Source: Streptomyces sp. BK208
Lineage (GTDB): Bacteria; Actinomycetota; Actinomycetes; Streptomycetales; Streptomycetaceae
Length of the DNA stretch: 64,000 nt
Assembly (NCBI RefSeq): GCF_004364245.1
Contig: NZ_SOAV01000013.1
Span: 186,001-250,000, forward strand
Direction: 5' to 3'
Positions 32,126 to 42,958 of this stretch are shown here, in pieces (the first letter of the stretch is position 1; each line of letters opens with the position of its first letter). A program made the position numbers and the translations under genes. The notes under the pieces are model-generated. The model was not told the DNA's origin, did no database searches, and was given only the letters and a program-made list of their open reading frames with translations.

Positions 32126-32730
32126 TCAGTGGATGTCGTCACGGATCTCCCGGCGGATCCGTGGGCGGAACTGGGACGGGCGGGCGCACGCGTCTTTGAC
32201 GACCCGGCGGTGAGCGCCCAGGTCGGAGCCGTGCTCGGCGCATCGGCGCATGATGTCAGCGGGTTCACACTGATATTCCTGGCCATGTGGCGGTACTTGT
32301 CGTGGTCGTAGCCGCGGTCGCCAAGTACCACGTTCACCACGTTCGGCCTGCGCCGAGGCCGACCTTGCTCGCCCCAGCACTGGCGGTACGGCTTCGAGCA
32401 GCGGGACGAGCTGAGTGACATCGTTGCGGTTCCCGCCGGTCAGAGCGGTGGCGAGCGCTATTCCGGTGGCGTCGGTGATCAGGTGGTGTTTGCTGCCGGT
32501 TCTACCTCGGTCAACCGGGCTTCGGCCCGTCTTGGATCCCCTGCGACGTCCGGATGCGGTAGCCGTCGACGGCCACTCCGGCGAACTCCAGGGCTTTCGC
32601 GCTGCGGAGGTTGGTGGCGAGGGCCTCGTGCAACCGGGGGCCACACCCCGATCTCGGACCACTCGGCCAGGCAGCCGCACCAGCAGATCATGCCCGAGCC
32701 GAAGCCAACTTCTTCCGGCATGTACTCCCA
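32126..32730 (-). mobile_element. Decayed IS5-family transposase
   Basis: Leftward pieces in different frames match an IS5-family DDE transposase: MPEEVGFGSGMICW near 32.72 kb, then SPVDRGRTGSKHHLITDATG and TALTGGNRNDVTQLVPLLEA, ending in RIRREIRDDIH at the left side. The N-terminal third and the extreme C-terminus are gone and at least two frameshifts are present. The element is inactive. Its right edge abuts the GntR promoter. Confidence 0.75.
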
Positions 32731-32817
32731 CGGCCGTCACCCGGTTCACCTCTCGACCGCGACCGCCCCGATCATCGGGAGCCACCACCCTTCGTCCGAG
32801 GGCACGGCCGAAAGAGG

Positions 32818-32836
32818 TGGTCTGACCACTAGACCA
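32818..32836. promoter_or_regulatory. FadR/GntR-type operator
   Basis: TGGTCTGACCA (32818-32828) is a perfect 11-bp dyad of the TGGT-N3-ACCA type used by FadR-subfamily GntR proteins. It is nested in the larger repeat TGGTCT-N7-AGACCA (to 32836). It lies 29 bp upstream of the GntR gene, consistent with autoregulation. Confidence 0.7.
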
Positions 32837-32864
32837 TCTGTCCGCCAAGTTCTAAAGTGCGCAC

Positions 32865-33581
32865 ATGCCCTTGCAACCAGTCAATCGGCGTTCGGTCCCT
32901 GACGAAGTGTTCGATCAGCTCTTCGGAGAAGTCATCAGTGGCAGCCTCGCCCCGGGTGAGAACCTGCCCAGTGAGCGCCGGCTCGCGGAGGTGTTGGGAG
33001 TCTCACGCCCGGCAGTACGCGAGGCACTGCAACGACTTGCCCACGCCGGCCTGGTGGAAGTGCGCCAAGGAGATGCCACCACGGTGCGCGACATCCGTCG
33101 GTCCGGCGGCCTCGACCTGCTGCCTCGCCTCCTGTTCGCCGGCGGCGAGATCGATCTGGCGGTCGCCCGGAGCATCCTCGAAGCGCGGCTCCACGTGGGC
33201 CCGAAGATCGCCGAACTGGCAGCCCGACGCCGGGGACCGACACTGGTCCCGCAGCTCGAGGCCGCTGTCCAAGCGCTGAAAGACGACGGCGATCCGGTCG
33301 CCCGGCAGCGACATGCGCTGACTTTCTGGGAGCACGTCACGGACGCCGCCGACTCCGTGACCTTCCGCCTGATGTTCAACAGCCTGCGAGCAGCCTACGA
33401 ACCCGCGCTTGATGCTCTGGCCCAGGTCATGGCCACGGAGGTGGACCGGACCTGCGCCTACGACGCCGTGGTCGCCGCCATCGCCGACGCCGACGCCGAC
33501 GCCGCGCACAGCCGTGCCGAGGCCTTGCTCCGCCCGGCCACCGAGGCCCTGATCGAAGTCATCAATCAACTCGAGGGGTGA
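32865..33581 (+). CDS. FadR-subfamily GntR regulator
   Basis: A 238-residue GntR protein. The winged helix is VFDQLFGEVISGSLAPGENL, PSERRLAEVLGVSRPAVREA, LQRLAHAGLVEVRQGD, and the C-terminal FCD-like all-helical domain has RSILEARLHVGPKIAELAAR. ATG 32865 sits 29 bp from a FadR-type operator. The fatty-acid-hydroxylase gene starts 6 bp after its stop, so a lipid or acyl-CoA effector is plausible. Near the C-terminus the gene carries a short GCCGAC run encoding Asp-Ala repeats. Confidence 0.88.
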   Translation: MPLQPVNRRSVPDEVFDQLFGEVISGSLAPGENLPSERRLAEVLGVSRPAVREALQRLAHAGLVEVRQGDATTVRDIRRSGGLDLLPRLLFAGGEIDLAVARSILEARLHVGPKIAELAARRRGPTLVPQLEAAVQALKDDGDPVARQRHALTFWEHVTDAADSVTFRLMFNSLRAAYEPALDALAQVMATEVDRTCAYDAVVAAIADADADAAHSRAEALLRPATEALIEVINQLEG

Positions 33582-33587
33582 GCAACC

Positions 33588-34331
33588 TTGCGCAAGACGA
33601 CTGCGCAGCAGAAGCGGGACACCGAGAACGCCGTGACATCGGACGCCCGTGCCCGTGTGCGAGCGGACGAGTCCGCCCTCTCGGCGCCGCGCCGCACCGC
33701 TGTGACGCTGGGAGGCGCCTTCCGCGCCTTCTGCCGATACCCGTCGCCCTGGATCATCAGCGCGGTGCTGGGCGTACTGCTCACCGGCCGCATAGCCGTG
33801 GGGGACTGGAGAGGTGAGGACGCCTTCGCACCGCTCGTGCTGATCCTGCTGTTTCCCCTGCTCGAGTGGCTGATCCACGTCTTCGTCCTGCACTGGCGTC
33901 CCCGAAAGGTCGCGGGCCTCACTCTCGACACCCTGTTGGCGAGGAAGCACCGTGAACATCACGTCGACCCACGTGACACCCCCCTGGTCTTCATCCCTTG
34001 GAAGGCACTCATCTGGGTGATCATCGGCTACAACACAGCCGCCCTCGTGGCCTTTCCGCGACTCGGCCAGGCCCTGACCTTCATGATCACCGTGACGGTC
34101 GCGGGACTGGTCTACGAGTGGACGCACTACCTGATCCACAGCGACTACCGACCCCGGAACAGGGCCTACAAAGCTGTCTGGCGCAACCACCGGCTGCACC
34201 ACTACAAGAATGAGCACTACTGGTTCACGGTCACCACGACCGCAAGCGCCGACCGCCTCCTGGGAACCTATCCCGACCCGGCGGCCGTGCCGACGTCGCC
34301 CACTGCCAAGACCCTGCACGGCCAGCGGTGA
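33588..34331 (+). CDS. Sterol desaturase/fatty acid hydroxylase superfamily protein
   Basis: A 247-residue membrane di-iron oxygenase. Histidine clusters in the family order are visible: EWLIHVFVLHW, ARKHREHHVD, YLIHSDYRP and RNHRLHHYKNEHYWF. Hydrophobic segments include PWIISAVLGVLLTGRIAVG and LVLILLFPLLEWLIHVFVL. The TTG start at 33588 follows GAGGGGTGAG and lies 6 bp after the GntR stop, one operon. It probably hydroxylates or desaturates a lipid chain, with control by the GntR protein. Confidence 0.85.
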   Translation: MRKTTAQQKRDTENAVTSDARARVRADESALSAPRRTAVTLGGAFRAFCRYPSPWIISAVLGVLLTGRIAVGDWRGEDAFAPLVLILLFPLLEWLIHVFVLHWRPRKVAGLTLDTLLARKHREHHVDPRDTPLVFIPWKALIWVIIGYNTAALVAFPRLGQALTFMITVTVAGLVYEWTHYLIHSDYRPRNRAYKAVWRNHRLHHYKNEHYWFTVTTTASADRLLGTYPDPAAVPTSPTAKTLHGQR

Positions 34332-34652
34332 CGCGCGAGCGCCCGCAGACGCAGGGGGCAGCCACGAGGGCCCGCGTACCTGGGGATGGCACCGCTGTGC
34401 ACCCGGCTCCTCGGCGACCGACACGACAGCCCCTCGTCGCGGACCCGAGCGCCGGGGAGAGGGCTGGGTTCGCGGGGTGACGGTGCGCCGTTCGGCCCTG
34501 TCCGCCGGTCGCGGGCAGCCCGGCCCCGTGTCAGGGTCACACATGACCGGCCCCGCCTGGCCCGATGCCGGGACGCCCATGTGCCCGGCCGACGGCCGTC
34601 GCCCCCGCATGCGTACGTTGCGGCGCCTACGAGTCGAAGGAGCAGAAGCGCA
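34332..34652. other. Catalase upstream region, no gene seen
   Basis: About 320 bp upstream of the catalase with no convincing coding frame. No perfect regulatory palindrome is apparent. The catalase ribosome binding site AAGGAGCAGAAG lies at its right end. Confidence 0.4.
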
Positions 34653-36311
34653 ATGACCGATGTATCGAGCCAGGGTCCCGCTCCCGGCGATGACCGCAGG
34701 GTGCTCACCAACCGGCAGGGACATCCGGTCTACGACAACCAGAACCAGCGCACCGTCGGCGCCCGCGGACCCGCGACGCTGGAGAACTACCAGTTCCTGG
34801 AAAAGATCAGTCACTTCGACCGGGAGCGCATCCCCGAGCGCGTCGTGCACGCCCGCGGAGTCACCGCGTACGGCTACTTCGAGGCGTACGGTGCCTGGGG
34901 CGACGAGCCGATCGACCGCTACACCCGCGCCAAGCTCTTCCAAGAGCGCGGCAAGCGCACCGACATCGCCCTGCGCTTCTCCACCGTCATCGGCGGCCGC
35001 GATTCCTCGGAGGCGACCCGCGACCCACGCGGCTTCGCGGTCAAGTTCTACACGGAGGACGGCAACTGGGACCTGGTCGGCAACAACCTGGGCGTCTTCT
35101 TCATCCGGGACGCCATCAAGTTCCCGGACGTCATCCATGCCCTCAAGCCCGACCCGGTCACGTTCGAGCAGCAGCCCCGGCGCATCTTCGACTTCATGTC
35201 GCAGACCCCGGAGTGCATGCACATGCTGGTCAACCTCTTCAGCCCGCGCGGCATCCCCGCCGACTACCGCCACCAGCAGGGCTTCGGCGTCAACACCTAC
35301 AAGTGGGTCAACCGGACCGGTGAGACCAAGCTGGTCAAGTACCACTGGATGCCCAAGGCAGGTGTGCGCAGCATGACCGAGGAAGACGCCGCGCAGGTGC
35401 AGGCCGACTCCCTCGGCCACGCCACCAAGGACCTGTACGAGGCGGTCGCCCGCGGCGACTACCCGGAGTGGGAACTGCTCGTCCAGATGATGGACGACCA
35501 CGACCACCCGGAACTGGACTTCGACCCGTTGGACGACACCAAGACCTGGCCCGAGCAGGACTTCCCGCCCAGACCGGTCGGCAGGATCGTACTGAACCGT
35601 ATGCCGCAGAACTACTTCGCGGGGAACGAGCAGATCTCGTTCGGCACCGGTGTCCTCGTCGACGGCTTGGACTTCTCCGACGACAAAATGCTGGTCGGCC
35701 GGACCTTCTCGTACAGTGACACACAGCGCTACCGTGTCGGCCCGAACTACCTTCAACTCCCGGTGAACCAAGCCAAGAACGCCACCGTGCGCACCAATCA
35801 GCGCGACGGCCAGATGGCGTACCACGTCGACGGCGGTGAGAACCCGATCGTCAACTACGAGCCGTCCATCACCGACGGCAGCCTGCGCGAGGCGCAGTAC
35901 CCAACGCACGACGAACAGGGGCCGGAGATCCGGGGCCGGGTCACCCGCAAGCGCATCCCGCGTACCAACGACTACCTCCAGGCCGGCCAGCGTTACTGCC
36001 TGCTGGAGCAGTGGGAGCGGGACGACCTGGTGAAGAACTTCATCGACCTGATCTCGCAGTGCGAGCGGCCGGTGCAGGAACGCATGGTCTGGCACTTCCT
36101 GCTGGTCGACAACGACCTCGGCCTGCGCGTCGGCGAGGGCCTCGGTATCAGCCCCCAGGACGTGGCGGGCCTGAAGCCGCTGGCCGGCCAGGAACTCACG
36201 GACGAGGACCGCGAGCGGCTGTCGAACCTCGGCAAGAACCCGCCGCGCGATGTCGAGGGCCTCACCATGACCCACTGTGTCCCGAACGAGCGGCACGTCG
36301 TCACTCGGTGA
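34653..36311 (+). CDS. Monofunctional haem catalase
   Basis: A 552-residue typical catalase, destroying hydrogen peroxide in the cytoplasm. The distal His is in RIPERVVHARGVTAYGYFEAY, the distal Asn in NWDLVGNNLGVFFIRD, and the proximal haem Tyr in FSYSDTQRYRVGPNY. Length is slightly over the ~480 of small-subunit clade 3 enzymes because of a C-terminal extension of about 70 residues. ATG 34653 follows AAGGAG. An unrelated oxidoreductase lies convergent. The gene stands alone, with no regulator beside it. Confidence 0.95.
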   Translation: MTDVSSQGPAPGDDRRVLTNRQGHPVYDNQNQRTVGARGPATLENYQFLEKISHFDRERIPERVVHARGVTAYGYFEAYGAWGDEPIDRYTRAKLFQERGKRTDIALRFSTVIGGRDSSEATRDPRGFAVKFYTEDGNWDLVGNNLGVFFIRDAIKFPDVIHALKPDPVTFEQQPRRIFDFMSQTPECMHMLVNLFSPRGIPADYRHQQGFGVNTYKWVNRTGETKLVKYHWMPKAGVRSMTEEDAAQVQADSLGHATKDLYEAVARGDYPEWELLVQMMDDHDHPELDFDPLDDTKTWPEQDFPPRPVGRIVLNRMPQNYFAGNEQISFGTGVLVDGLDFSDDKMLVGRTFSYSDTQRYRVGPNYLQLPVNQAKNATVRTNQRDGQMAYHVDGGENPIVNYEPSITDGSLREAQYPTHDEQGPEIRGRVTRKRIPRTNDYLQAGQRYCLLEQWERDDLVKNFIDLISQCERPVQERMVWHFLLVDNDLGLRVGEGLGISPQDVAGLKPLAGQELTDEDRERLSNLGKNPPRDVEGLTMTHCVPNERHVVTR

Positions 36312-36656
36312 TGACGCCGACGGTCGACCCTGTCGGAGCCCCGGTGAGCTGGTGCTCCTCGACGTTGCGGACGAGCACCCGGGTCTCGTGGAGGAACGTC
36401 GGCGGCCGTGCTGCCCGAGCGCAGAGGCCGTCGCGGCGACCGCGGCGGCCACGGCGTCGCGGGCGGCGGGGCGCGAGATCTCGCTCGGCACCTTCGGCGG
36501 ATTCGAACGCGCGAGTCAAGGGTGAAGGCCATCCGTTCGGCCGGTCAGATCCCTTACGCCCTGTCACAGTCCTGGGAGATGAGGCCCTGCGGAAGCGGGG
36601 GACCGGGCGGGGCGGCAGGACAGGGTCGGGCGTGACCGAGCACTGTGCGACCGATC
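36312..36656. other. Intergenic, no gene seen
   Basis: GC-rich spacer between catalase and a short orphan fragment. No frame shows consistent codon bias. Confidence 0.4.
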
Positions 36657-36803
36657 ATGCCGCTTCGGGCCGGGCTGGGCCGGTTCCTGCCGGAGGGCTG
36701 GATCAACGCCGAGAACATCAGCGCCTTCGTAGGTGACTTCCTCTCCATCATGTCGGGGCGCAACAAGGGCACCCCGTACGATCCCCTCATCGCCGACGCC
36801 TGA
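36657..36803 (+). pseudogene. 48-codon orphan C-terminal fragment
   Basis: A frame from ATG 36657 encodes MPLRAGLGRFLPEGWINAEN, then ISAFVGDFLSIMSGRNKG and TPYDPLIADA, ending at TGA 36803. The composition looks like the tail of a longer protein and there is no ribosome binding site. I do not recognise the parent family. It is probably a remnant after deletion of the upstream part. Confidence 0.35.
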
Positions 36804-36965
36804 CCTGTTCACTCGGCCATGCCCTCGGGGACTTCGTCCGTGATGGTGGAGATCATCCGGTGAGAGACCCCGTTGCCCATCGGCCGACGTCCGCGCCGCG
36901 GGCTTCCGGGAGCCCGGGCCGCGGCGGGCAGACCGTCGCGGGTCTCGCCGGGACCGTGCCGTCGC

Positions 36966-39269
<2,304 letters not shown>

Positions 39270-39298
39270 CGGTTCGCCTTTCTTCGTCCGGTACGCGG

Positions 39299-39913
39299 TC
39301 AGCCGACGGGCCAGTGGGCCACCCGGCTCCTGGGCGGTTCCGGCTGATCGTGCTGGACGCGGCCGTTGCGGATGGTGCCCCGCCAGGCCCCGCCCTCGTG
39401 CCCCAGTCCCTCGATGAAGTGCTTGAAGTGCGTGAGTTCGCCGCGTACCAGTCGGGCGGTCAGCCGGGCGGCGCGGGAAGAACGGGTGAGGATTCTCGCG
39501 GCTCCCCGCGGTTCCAGGAGTATGCCGACGGTGACCGCCGTGCCGCCGGACCCCGTAGGTCTGAACTCGACCTCACCCTGGTGGGAGGGGTTCTGCTCCA
39601 GACCACGCCAGGCCAGGTAGGCGTCGGGGTCCTGCTCGACGATCTCGACCGGGAAACGGTGGCGCAGTGGCCCGTGCCCGATGGTCCAGACGGTCACCGT
39701 GGGCCTGATCTGCTCGACGCCCTGCACCAGGTGCGAGAAGCGCGGGAAGGCCTTGAACTGCGTCCACTGGTTGTAAGCCGTCGGCACGGGCACCGCGATC
39801 TCGACCGTCTCCTCGACATGCCGTTGCGGCAGCGGACGTCGGCGGGTGACGCCGTCCTCGCGCGTCCCCGGCGTGTTCGGCACGGCGTGCTGGGCGTCGT
39901 CATCGAGCGCCAT
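39299..39913 (-). CDS. SRPBCC (polyketide cyclase/dehydrase-like) family protein
   Basis: A 204-residue START/SRPBCC-fold protein: VEETVEIAVPVPTAYNQWTQ, FPRFSHLVQGVEQIRPTVTV, then the typical C-terminal helix (RLVRGELTHFKHFIEGLGHE). Such proteins bind hydrophobic ligands, and this subtype (coenzyme Q-binding-like) often sits in stress operons. ATG 39913 follows AAGGAGAG. It precedes the YdeP gene by 29 bp, so the two probably form one unit. Confidence 0.82.
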   Translation of the reverse strand: MALDDDAQHAVPNTPGTREDGVTRRRPLPQRHVEETVEIAVPVPTAYNQWTQFKAFPRFSHLVQGVEQIRPTVTVWTIGHGPLRHRFPVEIVEQDPDAYLAWRGLEQNPSHQGEVEFRPTGSGGTAVTVGILLEPRGAARILTRSSRAARLTARLVRGELTHFKHFIEGLGHEGGAWRGTIRNGRVQHDQPEPPRSRVAHWPVG

Positions 39914-40333
<420 letters not shown>

Positions 40334-40690
40334 TCAAAAATTCAGCTCGGGCCGGTCCCAGACCAGGGCGGGCGGGTTCGCCGCGGTGGTTCCCGTACGC
40401 AGCGCACCGACCCTGCGGTAGAAGCCCTCGGCCGGTGGACGCGATGCCACCCGGACACGCCTGAGCCCCGCCGCGCGCGCCTCGCTCATCATGTGCTCGA
40501 CCAGGAGCCGCCCGATACCGCGTCCCTGCGTCCCGTTCTGGACGAAGAGCAGGTCCAGATCCGGCGGCGCGAGGACCAGCGAGTGGAAACCGACTACCCG
40601 ACCCGGGGCGGCATTGGCATCGGCGTCGACGGCCACGAAGACGCGGTGACTCTCGATGTCGTCGGGACCGACGCGGTGGCCCGAGACCAT
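40334..40690 (-). pseudogene. 5'-truncated GNAT acetyltransferase
   Basis: The frame encodes the C-terminal two thirds of a GNAT acetyltransferase: RVVGFHSLVLAPPDLDLLFV and the acetyl-CoA-binding NGTQGRGIGRLLVEHMMSEA, with FYRRVGA near the end. At 118 codons from ATG 40690 it lacks the first two strands and helices of the roughly 150-residue fold. Upstream of 40690 the sequence switches to an opposite-strand restriction-endonuclease fragment, so it was probably cut by a rearrangement. Confidence 0.6.
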
Positions 40691-40699
40691 CCCGGTGGG

Positions 40700-40900
40700 C
40701 ACACCGGACCTCCACGTCCTCGACGGCTCGGCCCGACAGGTCCACGGCGCCGACGTCGCAGTCATCGTCACGAACGGCCGGGTGACCGGCCCGGCCGTGG
40801 CCTTCGCCGGACAGCAACGGCTCCCTGTCGTCGACCGCCAGACCCTGGCCGTCTGGGCAGCCGGCTCATGCCCCCTCTGGACTCTCTCAGACGCCTCCGT
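40700..40900 (+). pseudogene. C-terminal fragment of an Mrr-like restriction endonuclease
   Basis: The forward frame reads GADVAVIVTNGRVTGPAVAF followed by AGQQRLPVVDRQTLAVWAAG and SCPLWTL. This matches the end of Mrr-cat-type restriction endonuclease domains common in Streptomyces (VITNG-x-FT...A...LVDR..L..W). The catalytic part upstream is missing and the frame fades by 40.9 kb. It abuts the truncated GNAT gene head-to-head. Confidence 0.5.
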
Positions 40901-40982
40901 GACCGCTGTTCGAGGGAAGACGGAGATGAAGCATCACCGCTCACCCCCGTGTCGTGGTCACCACGCGCAGTGCCATCATCCG

Positions 40983-42599
40983 TCAGAACCCGACGTCGGG
41001 CCCCCGGTAGGTCGGCGGTCGCCGTGCCCGGGTGGCCTGTTCGTACGCGTAGGCCAGTCGCAGAAGAGTCGGTTCGCTCCAGGCCGTGCCCATGAAGGTC
41101 AGGCCGACCGGCAGGCCGAAGGCGAAGCCGGCCGGGACACTGACGGCCGGGTAGCCGGCGAGGGCCGCCGGGGTGGAGGAGCCTCCGCCGTGGGCGTCAC
41201 CGCGGATGAGGTCGATCTTGGCCGGGGGACCCGAGGTCGGCATGACCAGGGCGTCCAGGCGGTGCTCGCGCAGTACGGAGTCGATGCCCTCGGCCCGGGA
41301 CAGGCGGTGGTTGGTGGCGAGGGCCTCGCGGTACTCACGTTCACCGAAATCCAGCTCCTCGACGAGCTCCAGGCCGTCCTGCTGTACGTACCGCAGTTCC
41401 CGACCGGCGTGTTCGCGGTTGAACTCGATCAACTCGGGCAGGCTGCGCGGGTGTCGGCCGGGCGCGGCGGCCAGGTATCCGTTCAGCGCCTTCTTGATCT
41501 CGTAAGCCTGAACCACCATCGAGCTCGGCAGGTCTTCGAGGCGTTCGGCCGTGGGGATGTCCGCAGGGTCGATGACCGTCGCCCCCGCCCTGCTCAAATC
41601 CGCGATCGCCCGCTCAGCGATCTCGTCGGCGTGCCGGTCGTAGCCGAAGTACACGGTGCGTGGTACTCCGATTCGGGCGCCGCGCAGGCCGTCGGCGTCC
41701 AGGAAGCGGGTGTAGTCGCGGTGCCGGTGACCGCGGCCGGCCCGGGTCGCCGGGTCGCGTGCGTCGGGGCCCGCCAGAACGCCCAGCATGACCGCAGTGT
41801 CGCGGACCGTCCGTGCCATCGGCCCCACGCTGTCCTGGCTCGGCACGCCGGGGATGACCCCGCCTCGCCCGACCAGCCCGACCGTCGGCTTGAACCCGAC
41901 CAGGCAGTTCGCGGAGGAGGGGTCGAGGATCGAGCCGTTGGTCTCGGTGCCGATGCCCGCGACGGCCAGGTTGGCCGCCACAGCGGCGCCCGTGCCGGAG
42001 CTGGACTCGTTCGGGGAGCGGTCGAGTTTGTAGGGGTTTCTGGTCTGACCGCCCCTGGCGCTCCACCCGGCGTGATGGACGAGAGACATGCCGCCCGCCC
42101 ATTCGCTGAGGTTGGTCTTGCCGAGGATGACGGCCCCGGCCTCGAGCAGGAGGGCGGCGACGGTGGCGTCTGCGGTCGGCCGCAGACCCATCAGTGCGAG
42201 CGAACCAGCCGTGGTGTGCATGCGGTCCGCGGTCTCCACCAGGTCCTTCAACAGGACGGGCACGCCGTGCAGTGGCCCGCGAGTCCCCCGCAGGGCGTCG
42301 AGGCGCCGTGCTTCGCGCAGGGCGTCGGGATTGACCTCGATCACCGCGTGCAGGAGCGGGTCGACATGTCGGATGCGGTCGAGGTAGTAGCGGGTGATCC
42401 GCTCGGCATCGAGTTGCCCGTCGGACATCCGGCGGTGCAGCCCGGCTATGCTCAGCTCGTCCAGTTCACCGGGGGTGGTGTCGGGCGGCGGCGGAGCGGA
42501 AGCCGAAGCCGGGTTCGTGCCCAGCCAGGGCGTCGCAGCGGCGGCAGCGCCGAGCGCGAGCACGCTGCGGCGTGTGGTGGACGAATCGGGAGTACTCAT
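40983..42599 (-). CDS. Tat-exported amidase-signature enzyme
   Basis: A 538-residue amidase-signature hydrolase. The N-terminal twin-arginine signal TTRRSVLALGAAAAATPWLG is followed by cleavage-type residues, so it is secreted folded. The Ser-Ser-Lys triad is visible: Lys in GVPVLLKDLVETAD, the first Ser in NESSSGTGAAVAANLA and the nucleophile in GIGTETNGSILDPSS. GGQTRNPYKLDRSPNESSSG is family-typical. ATG 42599 is directly before the signal. The substrate amide is unknown. It stands alone; a 360-bp gap with IS-like debris follows. Confidence 0.9.
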   Translation of the reverse strand: MSTPDSSTTRRSVLALGAAAAATPWLGTNPASASAPPPPDTTPGELDELSIAGLHRRMSDGQLDAERITRYYLDRIRHVDPLLHAVIEVNPDALREARRLDALRGTRGPLHGVPVLLKDLVETADRMHTTAGSLALMGLRPTADATVAALLLEAGAVILGKTNLSEWAGGMSLVHHAGWSARGGQTRNPYKLDRSPNESSSGTGAAVAANLAVAGIGTETNGSILDPSSANCLVGFKPTVGLVGRGGVIPGVPSQDSVGPMARTVRDTAVMLGVLAGPDARDPATRAGRGHRHRDYTRFLDADGLRGARIGVPRTVYFGYDRHADEIAERAIADLSRAGATVIDPADIPTAERLEDLPSSMVVQAYEIKKALNGYLAAAPGRHPRSLPELIEFNREHAGRELRYVQQDGLELVEELDFGEREYREALATNHRLSRAEGIDSVLREHRLDALVMPTSGPPAKIDLIRGDAHGGGSSTPAALAGYPAVSVPAGFAFGLPVGLTFMGTAWSEPTLLRLAYAYEQATRARRPPTYRGPDVGF

Positions 42600-42958
42600 G
42601 TGCAGCACGGTAGGGGTGTGGGCCGCTCGGTGCGCTGGGGCTGCCACCCGGTTCCGGCCGGGTGTACTCCCTACAACACGGCACGCGCACACCCGAGTTG
42701 CGGAACGGCCCGGCCGTGAATGTGCTGCTGCTTCGAAGGTTGATCGTTCGGCAGGTCGCACGGGTCCGCTCTTCGGGCGGACCCCGAAGCCGATCTCACT
42801 GCCGCTCGCGCAAGCCTGTACCCGATGATCCGTTGCGAGAACATGCCCCCGTGATCGACCACCGCGACGCGCGTCGTGCCGGTGAGCCCGGGCCGCGGTC
42901 AGATCATGCACGGCCCCGGGCAGCGCGTCAGCGAACCGGGAGATCGCACCCTGATTCC
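42600..42958. other. Intergenic, possible transposase debris
   Basis: No intact gene. A leftward snippet near 42.83 kb, GGMFSQRIIGYRLA, faintly resembles the DDE domain of IS3-family transposases or integrases. It is too short to classify. Confidence 0.25.

Noticed and set aside
33003..36491. A 1162-codon minus-strand frame opposite the catalase and GntR genes
   Set aside because: It is antisense to a catalase with complete active-site motifs and is an artefact of high GC content.
42671..42862. IS3-family transposase remnant
   Set aside because: Only about 15 residues (GGMFSQRIIGYRLA) resemble a DDE domain, too little to call.
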